In this document: positions 24,233-32,034 of the stretch, piece by piece
Layout: each line of letters opens with the position of its first letter
Position numbering within the stretch: position 1 is the stretch's first letter
NCBI GenBank assembly: GCA_017632345.1
Contig: JAGBRL010000086.1
Location: forward strand, 1 to 40,375
From: Paludibacteraceae bacterium
Lineage (GTDB): Bacteria; Bacteroidota; Bacteroidia; Bacteroidales; Paludibacteraceae
DNA: 40,375 bases
Direction: 5' to 3'
Made by a program: the position numbers and the translations under genes
The notes under the pieces: generated by a model
Database searches by the model: none
What the model was told of the DNA's origin: nothing
Seen by the model: the letters and a program-made list of their open reading frames with translations, nothing else

Positions 24233-24246
24233 TTAAATTCTTTGCC

Positions 24247-24282
24247 TGTGACAGAAGTTGTCACAAACGCTCTGTAATTTTG
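24247..24282 (+). promoter_or_regulatory. Inverted repeat and -7 element upstream of the HIRAN gene
   Basis: TGTGACA-N5-TGTCACA (24247-24265) is a perfect 7-bp inverted repeat that covers the place expected for the -33 box of a TAATTTTG -7 element at 24275-24282. An operator is a reasonable reading. The spacing differs from the Crp consensus (N6 between TGTGA and TCACA; here N9). Confidence 0.45.
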
Positions 24283-24330
24283 TCGCGTGGTCAAGATAGT
24301 TTGGCTGCGCGACTTTAAATTTATGGGCTT

Positions 24331-24693
24331 ATGAAAACTAACAAGATTATCCAGAGGCGCCACTGGGCAAATTTTGATATTGCAGGTTTTTCCTACTGGG
24401 ACGGCTGTTTGGTTCTTAACGAGCTGAGGCCGGGCATGGAACTGCGTCTGAAACGTGAGGAGGACAATAGGTTCGACCATTATGCGGTGGCGATATATTA
24501 CGGCGATTACAAACTGGGCTTTGTGCCGCGCGGAGAGAATCATGAACTGAGCAAGCTGCTGGAGATGGGCTATGCAGATATTCTTGAAGCTCGCGTGCAG
24601 CGCGTTGCGCCGGAGGAGCGCGCGGAAAGTCAGGTGAGCGTGATTATTTACTTGAAGTATAACGATAAACAGATTGCAGGAAAGGATGAGTAA
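24331..24693 (+). CDS. HIRAN-domain protein
   Basis: This 120-residue protein is almost entirely a HIRAN domain, an OB-like fold that recognises damaged or 3'-ended DNA in eukaryotic HLTF/Rad5. The family pattern is clear: IAGFSYWDGCLVLNEL, LRLKREEDNRFDHYAVAIYY, KLGFVPRGENHELSKLLEMG and ILEARVQRV. Stand-alone bacterial HIRAN proteins are of unknown role. The next gene begins 1 bp after the stop, so the two are coupled. Confidence 0.85.
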   Translation: MKTNKIIQRRHWANFDIAGFSYWDGCLVLNELRPGMELRLKREEDNRFDHYAVAIYYGDYKLGFVPRGENHELSKLLEMGYADILEARVQRVAPEERAESQVSVIIYLKYNDKQIAGKDE

Positions 24694-24694
24694 T

Positions 24695-24904
24695 ATGGAA
24701 AAACCAAATATGTGCCCTAATTGCGGGGGCAAGGTTGTGGAGGTTGTTTACGGTTTTGTGGATGCAAACGTTCTGGACGCGGTGGAGCGGGGCAACGTTG
24801 TTCTTGGCGGCTGCTGTGTCTGCCTTGACAGTTGCGGAAGGCCGCTTTCGCCGCAATGGAGCTGCACCAAATGCGGCAAAGGTTTCGGGAAGATGGAGTG
24901 GTGA
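24695..24904 (+). CDS. Small zinc-ribbon protein
   Basis: This 69-residue protein has CPNCGGK at the N-terminus and CTKCGKGF at the C-terminus, a classic pair of zinc-binding knuckles, with three more cysteines between (CCVCLDSCG). I know no named family for it. It starts directly after the HIRAN stop codon, behind AGGAAAGGATG. An ATG at 24686 in the same frame, overlapping the HIRAN stop, is an alternative start. The partial family 2 element begins right after its stop. Confidence 0.65.
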   Translation: MEKPNMCPNCGGKVVEVVYGFVDANVLDAVERGNVVLGGCCVCLDSCGRPLSPQWSCTKCGKGFGKMEW

Positions 24905-24907
24905 AAG

Positions 24908-24964
24908 ATTAGAAAGAGCCGTGCCCTTCTTTTGTTTTTTTACAAATTAATTAGGACAATATTG
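24908..24964. repeat. MITE-like element, family 2, solo right end
   Basis: GAGCCGTGCCCTTCTTTTG and TTTACAAATTAATTAGGACA followed by ATATTG match the right end of the copies at 13569-13847 and 35144-35412. No left end is found nearby, so it is a truncated copy or a remnant. Confidence 0.7.
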
Positions 24965-25034
24965 CAGGACAAGCCTAATTCCAGAGAGCGTTTTTCATCG
25001 ATTTCATCGAGTTTTTTGACACTTTTCTCAGGTA

Positions 25035-25571
25035 TTATTTGGCCGTCACCACTGCATCCATGGGTATGTCCCATGAGTCAGTGGGGATGGCCGATGTTAT
25101 TTGAACAGGGAAGCAAAGCCCTATTTTCTTCGCAGGGATTAGCGGCAGCAGTTTGTCGTAATAGCCCTTTCCTCTGCCTAAACGGTGACCGTCAAGGTCA
25201 AAGCTCACTCCGGGTATCAGAGCAAGGTCAATTTCGGCATATGACACAAAGGCTTCGCCAACAGGCTCCTTTATGCCGAAGGCGCCGGCCGCCATGCGTT
25301 CCTCGCCGCAGAACAGTCGCAATTCAAGAACATCGCCCACAACCACCGGCAGCAAGATGCGCTTCTTTGTGTGCCAGCGGTTGCAGAACTCGTGCGTGCA
25401 AACCTCGTCGGGCAGCGACCAGAAGCATAGCACAGTTTCAGCCTTGTCAAATTCGGGCAGTGCCTCCACAGCGGCGGTCACAGCCTCCGACAGCCGTGCG
25501 CGCTCTTCGGCGCCCAGAGCCGCCACGCTCGCCTTTATGTTTCGCCTGATGCTTCTTTTCTGCTCTTTCAT
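25035..25571 (-). CDS. 5-formyltetrahydrofolate cyclo-ligase
   Basis: This 178-residue cytoplasmic enzyme converts 5-formyl-THF to 5,10-methenyl-THF with ATP (the YgfA/Fau/MTHFS family). The N-terminal basic helix KRSIRRNIKASVAAL, VLCFWSLPDEV, the substrate region GAFGIKEP, and the signature PGVSFDLDGHRLGRGKGYYD are all present. Length is normal. Its start overlaps the stop of the upstream protease gene by 4 bp (ATGA type), so it is translated from the long lspA operon. Confidence 0.93.
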   Translation of the reverse strand: MKEQKRSIRRNIKASVAALGAEERARLSEAVTAAVEALPEFDKAETVLCFWSLPDEVCTHEFCNRWHTKKRILLPVVVGDVLELRLFCGEERMAAGAFGIKEPVGEAFVSYAEIDLALIPGVSFDLDGHRLGRGKGYYDKLLPLIPAKKIGLCFPVQITSAIPTDSWDIPMDAVVTAK

Positions 25572-27769
25572 CGCTTTATCAGTTTAAAATATTCATCGCC
25601 GAGCTTGCTTTTGACATGCATGATAAGCGCGCCCTTGTCAGCAAACCGGTTTGCGTCAATCTCGAGAATCTTCGTCTCCTCCAGCGTCACGGTCTCGTTG
25701 TGAAGAACCTTGCCGGAGTAGTCCGTAATTTGCACCTTAGCCTCCGTCACTTTGTCGGGGAAATAGATGTAGATGATGTCGGAGAACGGATTTGGCGAGA
25801 TGTTCACCCTGCTGTAACCTTTTTTCAGTTCCGGCACGTTCAGTGAGTCAGGTTCGCCTTTAAGGAAGACCACGTCCATCTTTATGGACGAAGGCGCGCT
25901 CACAAGCGGATTTTCCTCGAAGCTTTTCCATTGCTCGCCAATTCTGAAAAAGGCGCTGTTCGGACTGTCTGCGTCTCTGTCTGTTGCGCAAGAGAGTGCG
26001 AACGTGTCCTTCTCCGTCACGTCATCAGCAATAAGGAAGGAGACGAAAAAGACCGAATCAACGGGCTGTTTCTCCGTAAATCTGAAATAATTCACGCAGT
26101 TCAGCCAGCTTGGTTTCATCTTGTCTGTAAAAGATTCAGAACGGGCAACATACTGTCTGTTGGTTATCCTGAGTTCCTGCTCGTAGATCTGTTTGTCGGG
26201 CAGCGAGTCTCCTGAATATATCCTCACAAAAACCTTTGCGGCAGATGAGTATCGACCTCTTTTAGGAGTGAAGTGCAAGCCGTAAATGTAGCCTTTGCCA
26301 TTAGTTACAAATCTTTCAGCAAACTCTCTCATGCCCAAAGAGTTGTGTCCGCAGGCATAATCAGGCCCGTCATCTTCGTTATCCTCTTCAGACCAGTTGG
26401 TCAGTTTTTGGCACGGATTGTCGAACGTCTCTTTGCCGTCAATAATTTTCAGTCCAGAACTAATCGGGTCGAGCCAAGGCTGCAGGTTGTTTTTTGCGAA
26501 ATACTCATCGTTCCACACGCAGCTCAGTTTGTAAAAATTATCGTCGCCCGGCACGTCGCAGTCGAGGTTCACATTTCCGCCCGACAGCGAGCCGACGAGT
26601 CTGTCTGACGCGTCAAAAAGTCCAGAGCCGGACGAGCCGCCCTCAGAAATTCCGCTTTCCCATCTGAAAACAGTCCAGTGCCCGTTGTTGAGGAACAGGC
26701 CGTTTGCAGTGAAAGAGCCGGTCTCCGGATTGTTTTTCTCTTCGGAAACCTTCTTTACGTCGCCAGACGGATGATGGAAGCAGTAAGCCGGGCCGACCAC
26801 ATCCTCCGTTGCGTTCCAGCCGGCGCTGTATGTCATGAAGTCGGGCGGCACAATATCGTCAAGGCGCAGCAGCAGCATGTCCCTCTCCGGGCGAGCCGCA
26901 ATCACCGTCGCGCCAGACAGGCACATCTCCGAGTTCCCTTCAATAAAGCTGTTGCACTCTGGCGACTCGTAATTGAAGAAGAACAGACAGGTCTCCGCCT
27001 TATCTTCCTGAAACTTAGACCTGGAGAACAGGCAGTGAGAGGCTGTCAGCACATAAGGTGTTCCGTCCTCCGCCGTATTGTTCACAAGATTTCCGCTGCA
27101 GAAGGAAGTTCCGTCCACAAGTATTTTGCAGGCGCTGCGTCTTTGGTTGTCATGAAAGCCGTTCCGGCAGGCAGCGTCAATTTCGCACTCTCTGGAAGCT
27201 CCGAATCCGTTACGAGCGCGTAGCCCGAGGAAGTCATGGTTCACAGAGCCGATCACCACCTCGCCGTCAAACGCGCGCCAAGCCGGCTCGATGTACTCCA
27301 CAATCAGCTCGTCGCCATCAAGCGGCGCAACGGCAAAGCGTCCGGAGCGAGAGGCGTTTTCGGAAGTGAAAGCCCCTGAAATTTGCCTTTTGTCCGGCGT
27401 GTAAAGAAAGAGCCTTGCGCCCTCCGGGAGCGAGAATTTTGAGAAGATTATATTTAGCGAATAAGCGCCTGCCGACTTTACAGAGAGCCTGTAAACATCA
27501 GAGCCGTCGGCGAGCGAGAACTTGGCTCCAGCCTCCTTCAGGTTGATGTTTACCTCAAACTTATGGGCGAACCTGAGACCTCCGCACTCAGCCGTCTCCT
27601 TGTCTGCCGAGTCAGCCGGAGGCATCACAGCCTGGGGCAGTTCAGACAGAGAGCGCAGCCCCGACACAATCTCCTTGTCGTCGCACGGAAATCCGCCTTT
27701 GTTAAGTTGAGGGAAAGCCTGCGCGGCGGCAAGCAGAACAAACAAATATAAAAGAGTCAGCCTCTTCAT
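25568..27769 (-). CDS. Secreted trypsin-like serine protease with T9SS sorting domain
   Basis: This 733-residue exported protein has a signal peptide (cleavage after AQAFP or nearby). An N-terminal jelly-roll-like region (about 65-165) precedes a chymotrypsin-fold protease (about 170-440) like lysyl endopeptidase. The triad is H245 in LTASHCLF, D297 in ERDMLLLRL and S380 in EGGSSGSGLF. Several cysteines could form disulfides. A beta-rich region of about 200 residues follows, then a type A T9SS sorting domain (VNISPNPFSDIIYIYF ... EYFKLIKR). It should therefore be exported through the Por system and act outside the cell on proteins. It sits in an operon of housekeeping genes, between an orphan gene (30 bp upstream) and the folate gene (4-bp overlap). 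Confidence 0.88.
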   Translation of the reverse strand: MKRLTLLYLFVLLAAAQAFPQLNKGGFPCDDKEIVSGLRSLSELPQAVMPPADSADKETAECGGLRFAHKFEVNINLKEAGAKFSLADGSDVYRLSVKSAGAYSLNIIFSKFSLPEGARLFLYTPDKRQISGAFTSENASRSGRFAVAPLDGDELIVEYIEPAWRAFDGEVVIGSVNHDFLGLRARNGFGASRECEIDAACRNGFHDNQRRSACKILVDGTSFCSGNLVNNTAEDGTPYVLTASHCLFSRSKFQEDKAETCLFFFNYESPECNSFIEGNSEMCLSGATVIAARPERDMLLLRLDDIVPPDFMTYSAGWNATEDVVGPAYCFHHPSGDVKKVSEEKNNPETGSFTANGLFLNNGHWTVFRWESGISEGGSSGSGLFDASDRLVGSLSGGNVNLDCDVPGDDNFYKLSCVWNDEYFAKNNLQPWLDPISSGLKIIDGKETFDNPCQKLTNWSEEDNEDDGPDYACGHNSLGMREFAERFVTNGKGYIYGLHFTPKRGRYSSAAKVFVRIYSGDSLPDKQIYEQELRITNRQYVARSESFTDKMKPSWLNCVNYFRFTEKQPVDSVFFVSFLIADDVTEKDTFALSCATDRDADSPNSAFFRIGEQWKSFEENPLVSAPSSIKMDVVFLKGEPDSLNVPELKKGYSRVNISPNPFSDIIYIYFPDKVTEAKVQITDYSGKVLHNETVTLEETKILEIDANRFADKGALIMHVKSKLGDEYFKLIKR

Positions 27770-27799
27770 TCTATATTAAAAAATTAAGTTGTTAGCTTT

Positions 27800-28144
27800 T
27801 CAGATAAAATTGTCCAGACGAGCGACCTTCCACCCGGCACCTGCCACTCTGTTTGCGAGAGAGACGCCGTGCAGCAGCCAGAAACCGTCTGCCGAGTCCG
27901 GAGCGGGGCGGCCTTTAGACTGGCTGTTCAGAACGTCGAACAAGTCAAGCCTTTGCTCCTCTTCCGAAAAACGCGGTTCGAAAGGCAGAATCACACCGTC
28001 GAGGAAGCGGGTTCCGGCAATCTCCCCGGTCACATCGAGCGACCCGATAGCGGCGACCTTTCCCTCCTCATCAATCTGTAAAAAGCCGTTTCTTATTATT
28101 TCAGAAACAGACAGATAGATGTAGTTAGCGGCGATGCGTTTCAT
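27800..28144 (-). CDS. Conserved hypothetical protein, possible amidohydrolase N-terminal fragment
   Basis: This 114-residue protein starts 2 bp after the end of the DUF4296 gene, so it is co-transcribed. The first 50 residues (MKRIAANYIYL, GFLQIDEEGKVAAIGSL) resemble the small beta-sandwich that precedes the barrel in metal-dependent amidohydrolases, where a line such as G-x-V-x-I-x-D-G-x-I occurs. No barrel or metal ligands follow. I cannot give it a function. The close spacing within the operon suggests it is expressed. Confidence 0.6.
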   Translation of the reverse strand: MKRIAANYIYLSVSEIIRNGFLQIDEEGKVAAIGSLDVTGEIAGTRFLDGVILPFEPRFSEEEQRLDLFDVLNSQSKGRPAPDSADGFWLLHGVSLANRVAGAGWKVARLDNFI

Positions 28145-28146
28145 GA

Positions 28147-28479
28147 TTAGTCAAGAGCCTCCTTGCGTGCGGAGATTTCTGCTGAAACTTTGGCGTACAG
28201 CTTCTCGAACAGGTCCGGATTTTTAGCGTACCAAGCTACGGCAGAGTCGAACAGCACCTCGTTCACCCCATGTTTTGCGAGAATGTTCTCGTAATACGGC
28301 GCATTGTTCTTCCTTTCGTCGCCACCAGGCTCACGCACAAGAGCCGCTTGCGCGATATGAATATCCACAAGCACGTTCACCATCTTCTCCTCGTCTATGC
28401 AAGGCGTGCCTCTGTCTGGTTTGCACGAAGCCAGAATCAAGGTCGAAGCCAATGCCAAAAAAGTCAAAACTCTCATCAT
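28147..28479 (-). CDS. DUF4296 lipoprotein
   Basis: This 110-residue protein has a lipoprotein signal (LTFLALASTLILASC) and a small helical domain with MVNVLVDIHIAQAAL and a FDSAVAWYAKNPDLFEKLYAKV segment, the pattern of DUF4296, common downstream of lspA in Bacteroidota. Its start overlaps the lspA stop by 4 bp. The location is useful, since LspA would process this very protein. Function unknown. Confidence 0.82.
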   Translation of the reverse strand: MMRVLTFLALASTLILASCKPDRGTPCIDEEKMVNVLVDIHIAQAALVREPGGDERKNNAPYYENILAKHGVNEVLFDSAVAWYAKNPDLFEKLYAKVSAEISARKEALD

Positions 28480-29087
28480 TCCAAATACTTAGCAAGATTA
28501 TGACGCTGAAAAATCAAAATATAAAACACGCCGATAGTGATTGCAGAGTCTGCAATATTGAAAACCGGGTGGAAAAAGACGAACGACTCTCCGGCGTTAA
28601 AAGGGAACCAGTCCGGGAAAGTGCCCTCTATCAGCGGGAAGTAGAGCATGTCAACCACCTTTCCGTAGAACAGAGAGCCGTAACCCTCTTCGGGGAAGAG
28701 AGTTGCGACCTGGCCGGCGCTTGAGTCGAAGATTATTCCGTAGAACAGACAGTCTATGATGTTGCCCAGCGCCCCCGCGAAAATAAGTGTTATTCCGACG
28801 GTAAACCCGAAGTCGTACTTGCGCTTTATAGTTTGGTCTATAATGTAGAAGAGCGCCGCAACGGCAATAATTCTGAATAAAGTGAGAAAAATCTTGTCGA
28901 AAAACTCCATGCCGAAAGCCATGCCGTTATTCTCAAGAAAACTGATATGAAACCAGTCGGTAATCTCGATGCTTTCGCCCAGCCTCATGTTGGTCTTTAC
29001 CAGAATTTTTGAAAGCTGGTCGATAAACAAAGTCACGAACGTAATGATAAAAACCCTCTTAAGCTTGACTCCTCTCTCTTTATCCAT
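28476..29087 (-). CDS. lspA: Lipoprotein signal peptidase (signal peptidase II)
   Basis: This 203-residue inner-membrane aspartic protease cleaves lipoprotein signal peptides before the lipidated cysteine. Four membrane helices are visible. The family blocks are IDQLSKILV, FLENNGMAFGM, FAGALGNIID with the first catalytic Asp, and FNIADSAITIG with the second. A loop of about 40 residues between GNIID and FNIADS (GYGSLFYGKVVDMLYF) is longer than in E. coli and usual for Bacteroidota. It lies downstream of the dksA-like gene, as commonly seen in this phylum, but a family 1 repeat separates the two here. Confidence 0.94.
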   Translation of the reverse strand: MDKERGVKLKRVFIITFVTLFIDQLSKILVKTNMRLGESIEITDWFHISFLENNGMAFGMEFFDKIFLTLFRIIAVAALFYIIDQTIKRKYDFGFTVGITLIFAGALGNIIDCLFYGIIFDSSAGQVATLFPEEGYGSLFYGKVVDMLYFPLIEGTFPDWFPFNAGESFVFFHPVFNIADSAITIGVFYILIFQRHNLAKYLE

Positions 29088-29163
29088 ATTATTTTATACA
29101 ACAACATTACACAAAGTCAATTCGACAATACCAGCAGATACTGCCGAATTGACTTTCATCGTT

Positions 29164-29374
29164 TTTAAGGTGGTTTCTATAAATTCATTTCGCGGAAATT
29201 TTGTATTTATTTCGAACAGAATGCTGAGCGAAAGAAGGGGCAGTGCGGGCACTGAGACCGACTGACAAACAGCAAGTTGCCGAAATAAATCAAAAAGCGT
29301 CGAAAAGTTTGCGCCACCCTTGATTTATACTTTCTTAATTACAAACGGTGAACTTATAGAACTCACCTAAATTA
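29164..29374. repeat. MITE-like intergenic repeat, family 1, copy E
   Basis: The ends are TTTAAGGTGGTTTCTATAAA and, inverted at the right, AATTTAGGTGAGTTCTATAA. The interior differs from copies A and B apart from short runs, so it is a diverged or different subfamily. Its right edge touches the stop codon of the dksA-like gene (TAA at 29374-29372), and it fills the gap before lspA. Confidence 0.55.
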
Positions 29375-29752
29375 TTTAACACCTTTGTTTTTAGCATCTA
29401 TGCTCAGAGTGGCGTGAGGAACCGCGCGAAGGCGCTCTTTCGGTATCAATTTGCCAGTCTCTCTGCAGATGCCGTAAGACTTGTTTTCAATTCTTATGAG
29501 CGCGGCCTGCAAGTGCTGAATGAACTTCATCTGTCTTTGAGCCAGACGTCCGGCCTCCTCTTTAGACATTGTGGCAGCGCCCTCTTCAAGTACCTTAAAA
29601 GTAGGGGAGGTGTCGCTGGTGTCGTTTCCGTCCATATTAGTCAAACTCGCTTTGAGAGCCTCGTAGTCTCTTCTCGCCGCTTCCAACTTTTCCAGAATCA
29701 GCTCCTTAAATTCGGCCAATTCCGCATCGCTATAACGTGTTTTTTCTGCCAT
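29372..29752 (-). CDS. TraR/DksA-family protein without zinc cysteines
   Basis: This 126-residue protein has the DksA layout: N-terminal coiled coil (FKELILEKLEAARRDYEAL), an acidic loop with DGNDTSD, where DksA has its catalytic-like aspartates, and a C-terminal zinc-finger fold (YGICRETGKLIPKERLRAVPHA). DksA proteins bind RNA polymerase in the secondary channel and tune rRNA and stress promoters with ppGpp. Only one of the four zinc cysteines remains, which is usual for Bacteroidota members. The ATG at 29752 (MAEKTRYSD) is preferred. A second ATG two codons upstream (29758) is possible. It heads the lspA cluster. Confidence 0.85.
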   Translation of the reverse strand: MAEKTRYSDAELAEFKELILEKLEAARRDYEALKASLTNMDGNDTSDTSPTFKVLEEGAATMSKEEAGRLAQRQMKFIQHLQAALIRIENKSYGICRETGKLIPKERLRAVPHATLSIDAKNKGVK

Positions 29753-30158
29753 AAGCATTAATTTTAGGTTGAAAAAATCTCCTGAACCCGTCCTTTTTAC
29801 AACCCTCCGGATTCCGTCTGCGAAAATAACACTTTGATTCTTATAAACAAATTAAATCCGCCAAAATCCGTCAAAATGTATTGAAATAACAGAAAAGCAT
29901 ATTTTGAAATGCGTAACGACAGAGGGCGGAGAGAAGGAAATAAATGCCGTGCAGTTTTCATCACCACACCAGAGATTCGCAAAAAGCAATTTGCAGCAAT
30001 GGCCTCCCAAAAGAGCCATGAAATAAATTTGCAGAAAAAAGAACAAAAGTTATGGAAAAAGATTTTTTTGATGTAATTTCGGAGGTGATCCTTTAAAGGA
30101 ATTTTCTTATGAGCTGCAGAGGGCGGCACAATTAAAACGAGTATATAAAATAAAGCTT
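29753..30158. other. Non-coding interval before the CARF genes
   Basis: About 400 bp separate the divergent dksA-like and CARF genes. I see no convincing protein gene, RNA gene or TAnnTTTG promoter here. Short frames in it have no recognisable features. It marks the boundary between housekeeping genes and the CRISPR-related block. Confidence 0.5.
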
Positions 30159-31946
30159 ATGAATATATTGATAACAAATATAAGTGCGTTCCCTTATAAT
30201 GTAACCGAATTTGAATATGAGGTTCGGATAGATAATTGTGAAGTTGAAAAGATAAAAGCGAAGCATACCAATGAAAGTATTTTAAAATGTCTTACTTATC
30301 TAGGTGATGTGAAGAAAAATGGAGGAATTAACAAAATAATTGCGTTGGTTTCGCAAAAGACACTTAATGATAGAGATGTCAGATTTGATAATTGTACTGC
30401 ATTTGAGTATTTCAAAAATGTGGCTTTTACTTCTTTTGGATTTATGCCGGAAATTGTAGAAGTGAAAATAGAGACTGAGGAGCAAAAAGAGAGAGAGTTG
30501 CATTTAGTGATAAATGAAATCTGTTCCAATATTTCGGGAGATGACGTTGTCTATATTGATGCGGCAGGAGGAAAACGAACAACAACTAATGTGATTCAGT
30601 TGGTGACCAATATATTAGAATACAAGGGTATAGAAAATCCGTTGACGTTATATTCAGATATTCAGAATAACCCTAAGTTCATAACTGATACAAAAGCTTT
30701 TGAGCAGTTGACAGATCTTGCAGATGCGTTTAACGAATTTATGACATCAGGGAAATCTAATATTTTGCAAAAATGTATTCGTGAGTCAAAAACATCAGAA
30801 CAATCATTAGAACAGTACGATGCTTTAGTAACATCCATGAGTGAGTTTTCTGATAAAATCAAGTTAGGTAAGGTTGATGATTTAGAGACAACATTGGTAA
30901 AGTTGAGAGAAGGGATAGAACAATGTGAAAAAAATAAGGGAGATAATATTGAATCGGTAATCGTTAATCAGTTTTTGCCAATCATAAAACAGAAGTTTTT
31001 TGGAGAATCGGAAGAACGTAGAGTAGATTATATAAAGATAGTTGATTGGTGCTTAGAGAATGACTTACTTCAACAAGCATTGACAATTTTTACTGAAAAA
31101 ATTCCTATTAGTATATTTGAAAAAAAGATAGTGTGTTACAATGGTGATATAAAGCAAGTTAAACGAGAGTATAGAGAAGGGCTAAATAACCCAAGGGATG
31201 CTTCTGAATGGGAAACATATATTTTATATGAAAAACTCATGAACTCAACTGAGGTATTAGGAAGCGATAAAGCTTTAATATCAGAATTTTGTGAATGTTT
31301 GATAAATGGTAAATTTTCAAAAGAAAGTCAATTAAATAAAGTTCTAAAAGAAGTTAGACAATTCCTTGAGGGAAATAAAGCCAACTGTAGAACAGTAACA
31401 CTTTTAGAAAAATTCTTTAATGGTAAAGATTTATCAATGCAGAATCATAATAAAAGAAAAAACGAAATCGTGACAAATAAAAAATTTGTAGGACAATTAT
31501 TGGGCTTGTCAGTAGATTGTAAACAAAGCAAAAATACGATGGCAGATAAATTTTCCTTTGTTGAGGCTCTGAAAGCAGGAAAAATTGAGAGAAAAGGGGA
31601 TTTTATATTTAACAAGGGTTGTGCCGAAGTAATGTATGGTTACCTATATGTGAAATCTGTGCGTAATACAGTAAATCATGCTTCTTCAGAAGAGAATCTA
31701 AGTGAAGAGCAGAAAAAGGTTCTGTCTGAATTAGGTTATGATTTTACAACATACAATTTTGCAACTGTAAAGAAAAACATAAGTAAGGCTTTGAAAACAA
31801 TTAAAAGTGTGAAGGGAGGAGACGAAACTTATATGTTGAAAAATGAGCTGAAAACTAAAATTCCCGAAGAAGTCAAAACAGAAATTCCAAATATTGGAGT
31901 GAAAATTTTAGGCAAGATTGATTTAAGTAAAATGCCTAAAAAATAA
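30159..31946 (+). CDS. CARF-HEPN ribonuclease (Csm6/Csx1-like), CRISPR-associated
   Basis: This 595-residue protein is a probable ancillary RNase of type III CRISPR defence: a CARF domain binds cyclic oligoadenylate made by Cas10 and a HEPN domain then cuts RNA non-specifically. The N-terminal Rossmann-like half shows MNILITNISAF, KIIALVSQKT and the ligand-loop-like VVYIDAAGGKRTTTNVI (D134, G137, G138, R140). The HEPN active motif R-x4-H is R502-NTVN-H507 near the C-terminus. A long helical region lies between. The gene is clearly A+T-richer than its neighbours, suggesting transfer. A second CARF-HEPN gene follows after 88 bp. The subfamily is uncertain, and no cas10 is in view. Confidence 0.78.
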   Translation: MNILITNISAFPYNVTEFEYEVRIDNCEVEKIKAKHTNESILKCLTYLGDVKKNGGINKIIALVSQKTLNDRDVRFDNCTAFEYFKNVAFTSFGFMPEIVEVKIETEEQKERELHLVINEICSNISGDDVVYIDAAGGKRTTTNVIQLVTNILEYKGIENPLTLYSDIQNNPKFITDTKAFEQLTDLADAFNEFMTSGKSNILQKCIRESKTSEQSLEQYDALVTSMSEFSDKIKLGKVDDLETTLVKLREGIEQCEKNKGDNIESVIVNQFLPIIKQKFFGESEERRVDYIKIVDWCLENDLLQQALTIFTEKIPISIFEKKIVCYNGDIKQVKREYREGLNNPRDASEWETYILYEKLMNSTEVLGSDKALISEFCECLINGKFSKESQLNKVLKEVRQFLEGNKANCRTVTLLEKFFNGKDLSMQNHNKRKNEIVTNKKFVGQLLGLSVDCKQSKNTMADKFSFVEALKAGKIERKGDFIFNKGCAEVMYGYLYVKSVRNTVNHASSEENLSEEQKKVLSELGYDFTTYNFATVKKNISKALKTIKSVKGGDETYMLKNELKTKIPEEVKTEIPNIGVKILGKIDLSKMPKK

Positions 31947-32034
31947 CAGGTGTGTTTTATTGATAGATGTGATTATATTCAGGGATAAAATTTTCAAAGA
32001 AGGAATAAAAAGTGTCATTTAAAACAATAAAATT

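Noticed and set aside
24247..24265. TGTGACA-N5-TGTCACA as a Crp binding site
   Set aside because: The spacing between TGTGA and TCACA is 9 nt, not 6, and no Crp gene is known for this genome. It is kept only as an unnamed inverted repeat.
29797..30129. A 110-codon minus-strand frame between the dksA-like and CARF genes
   Set aside because: Its hydrophobic, phenylalanine-rich product is what A+T-rich DNA gives by chance. There is no ribosome site or family resemblance, so the interval is listed as non-coding.
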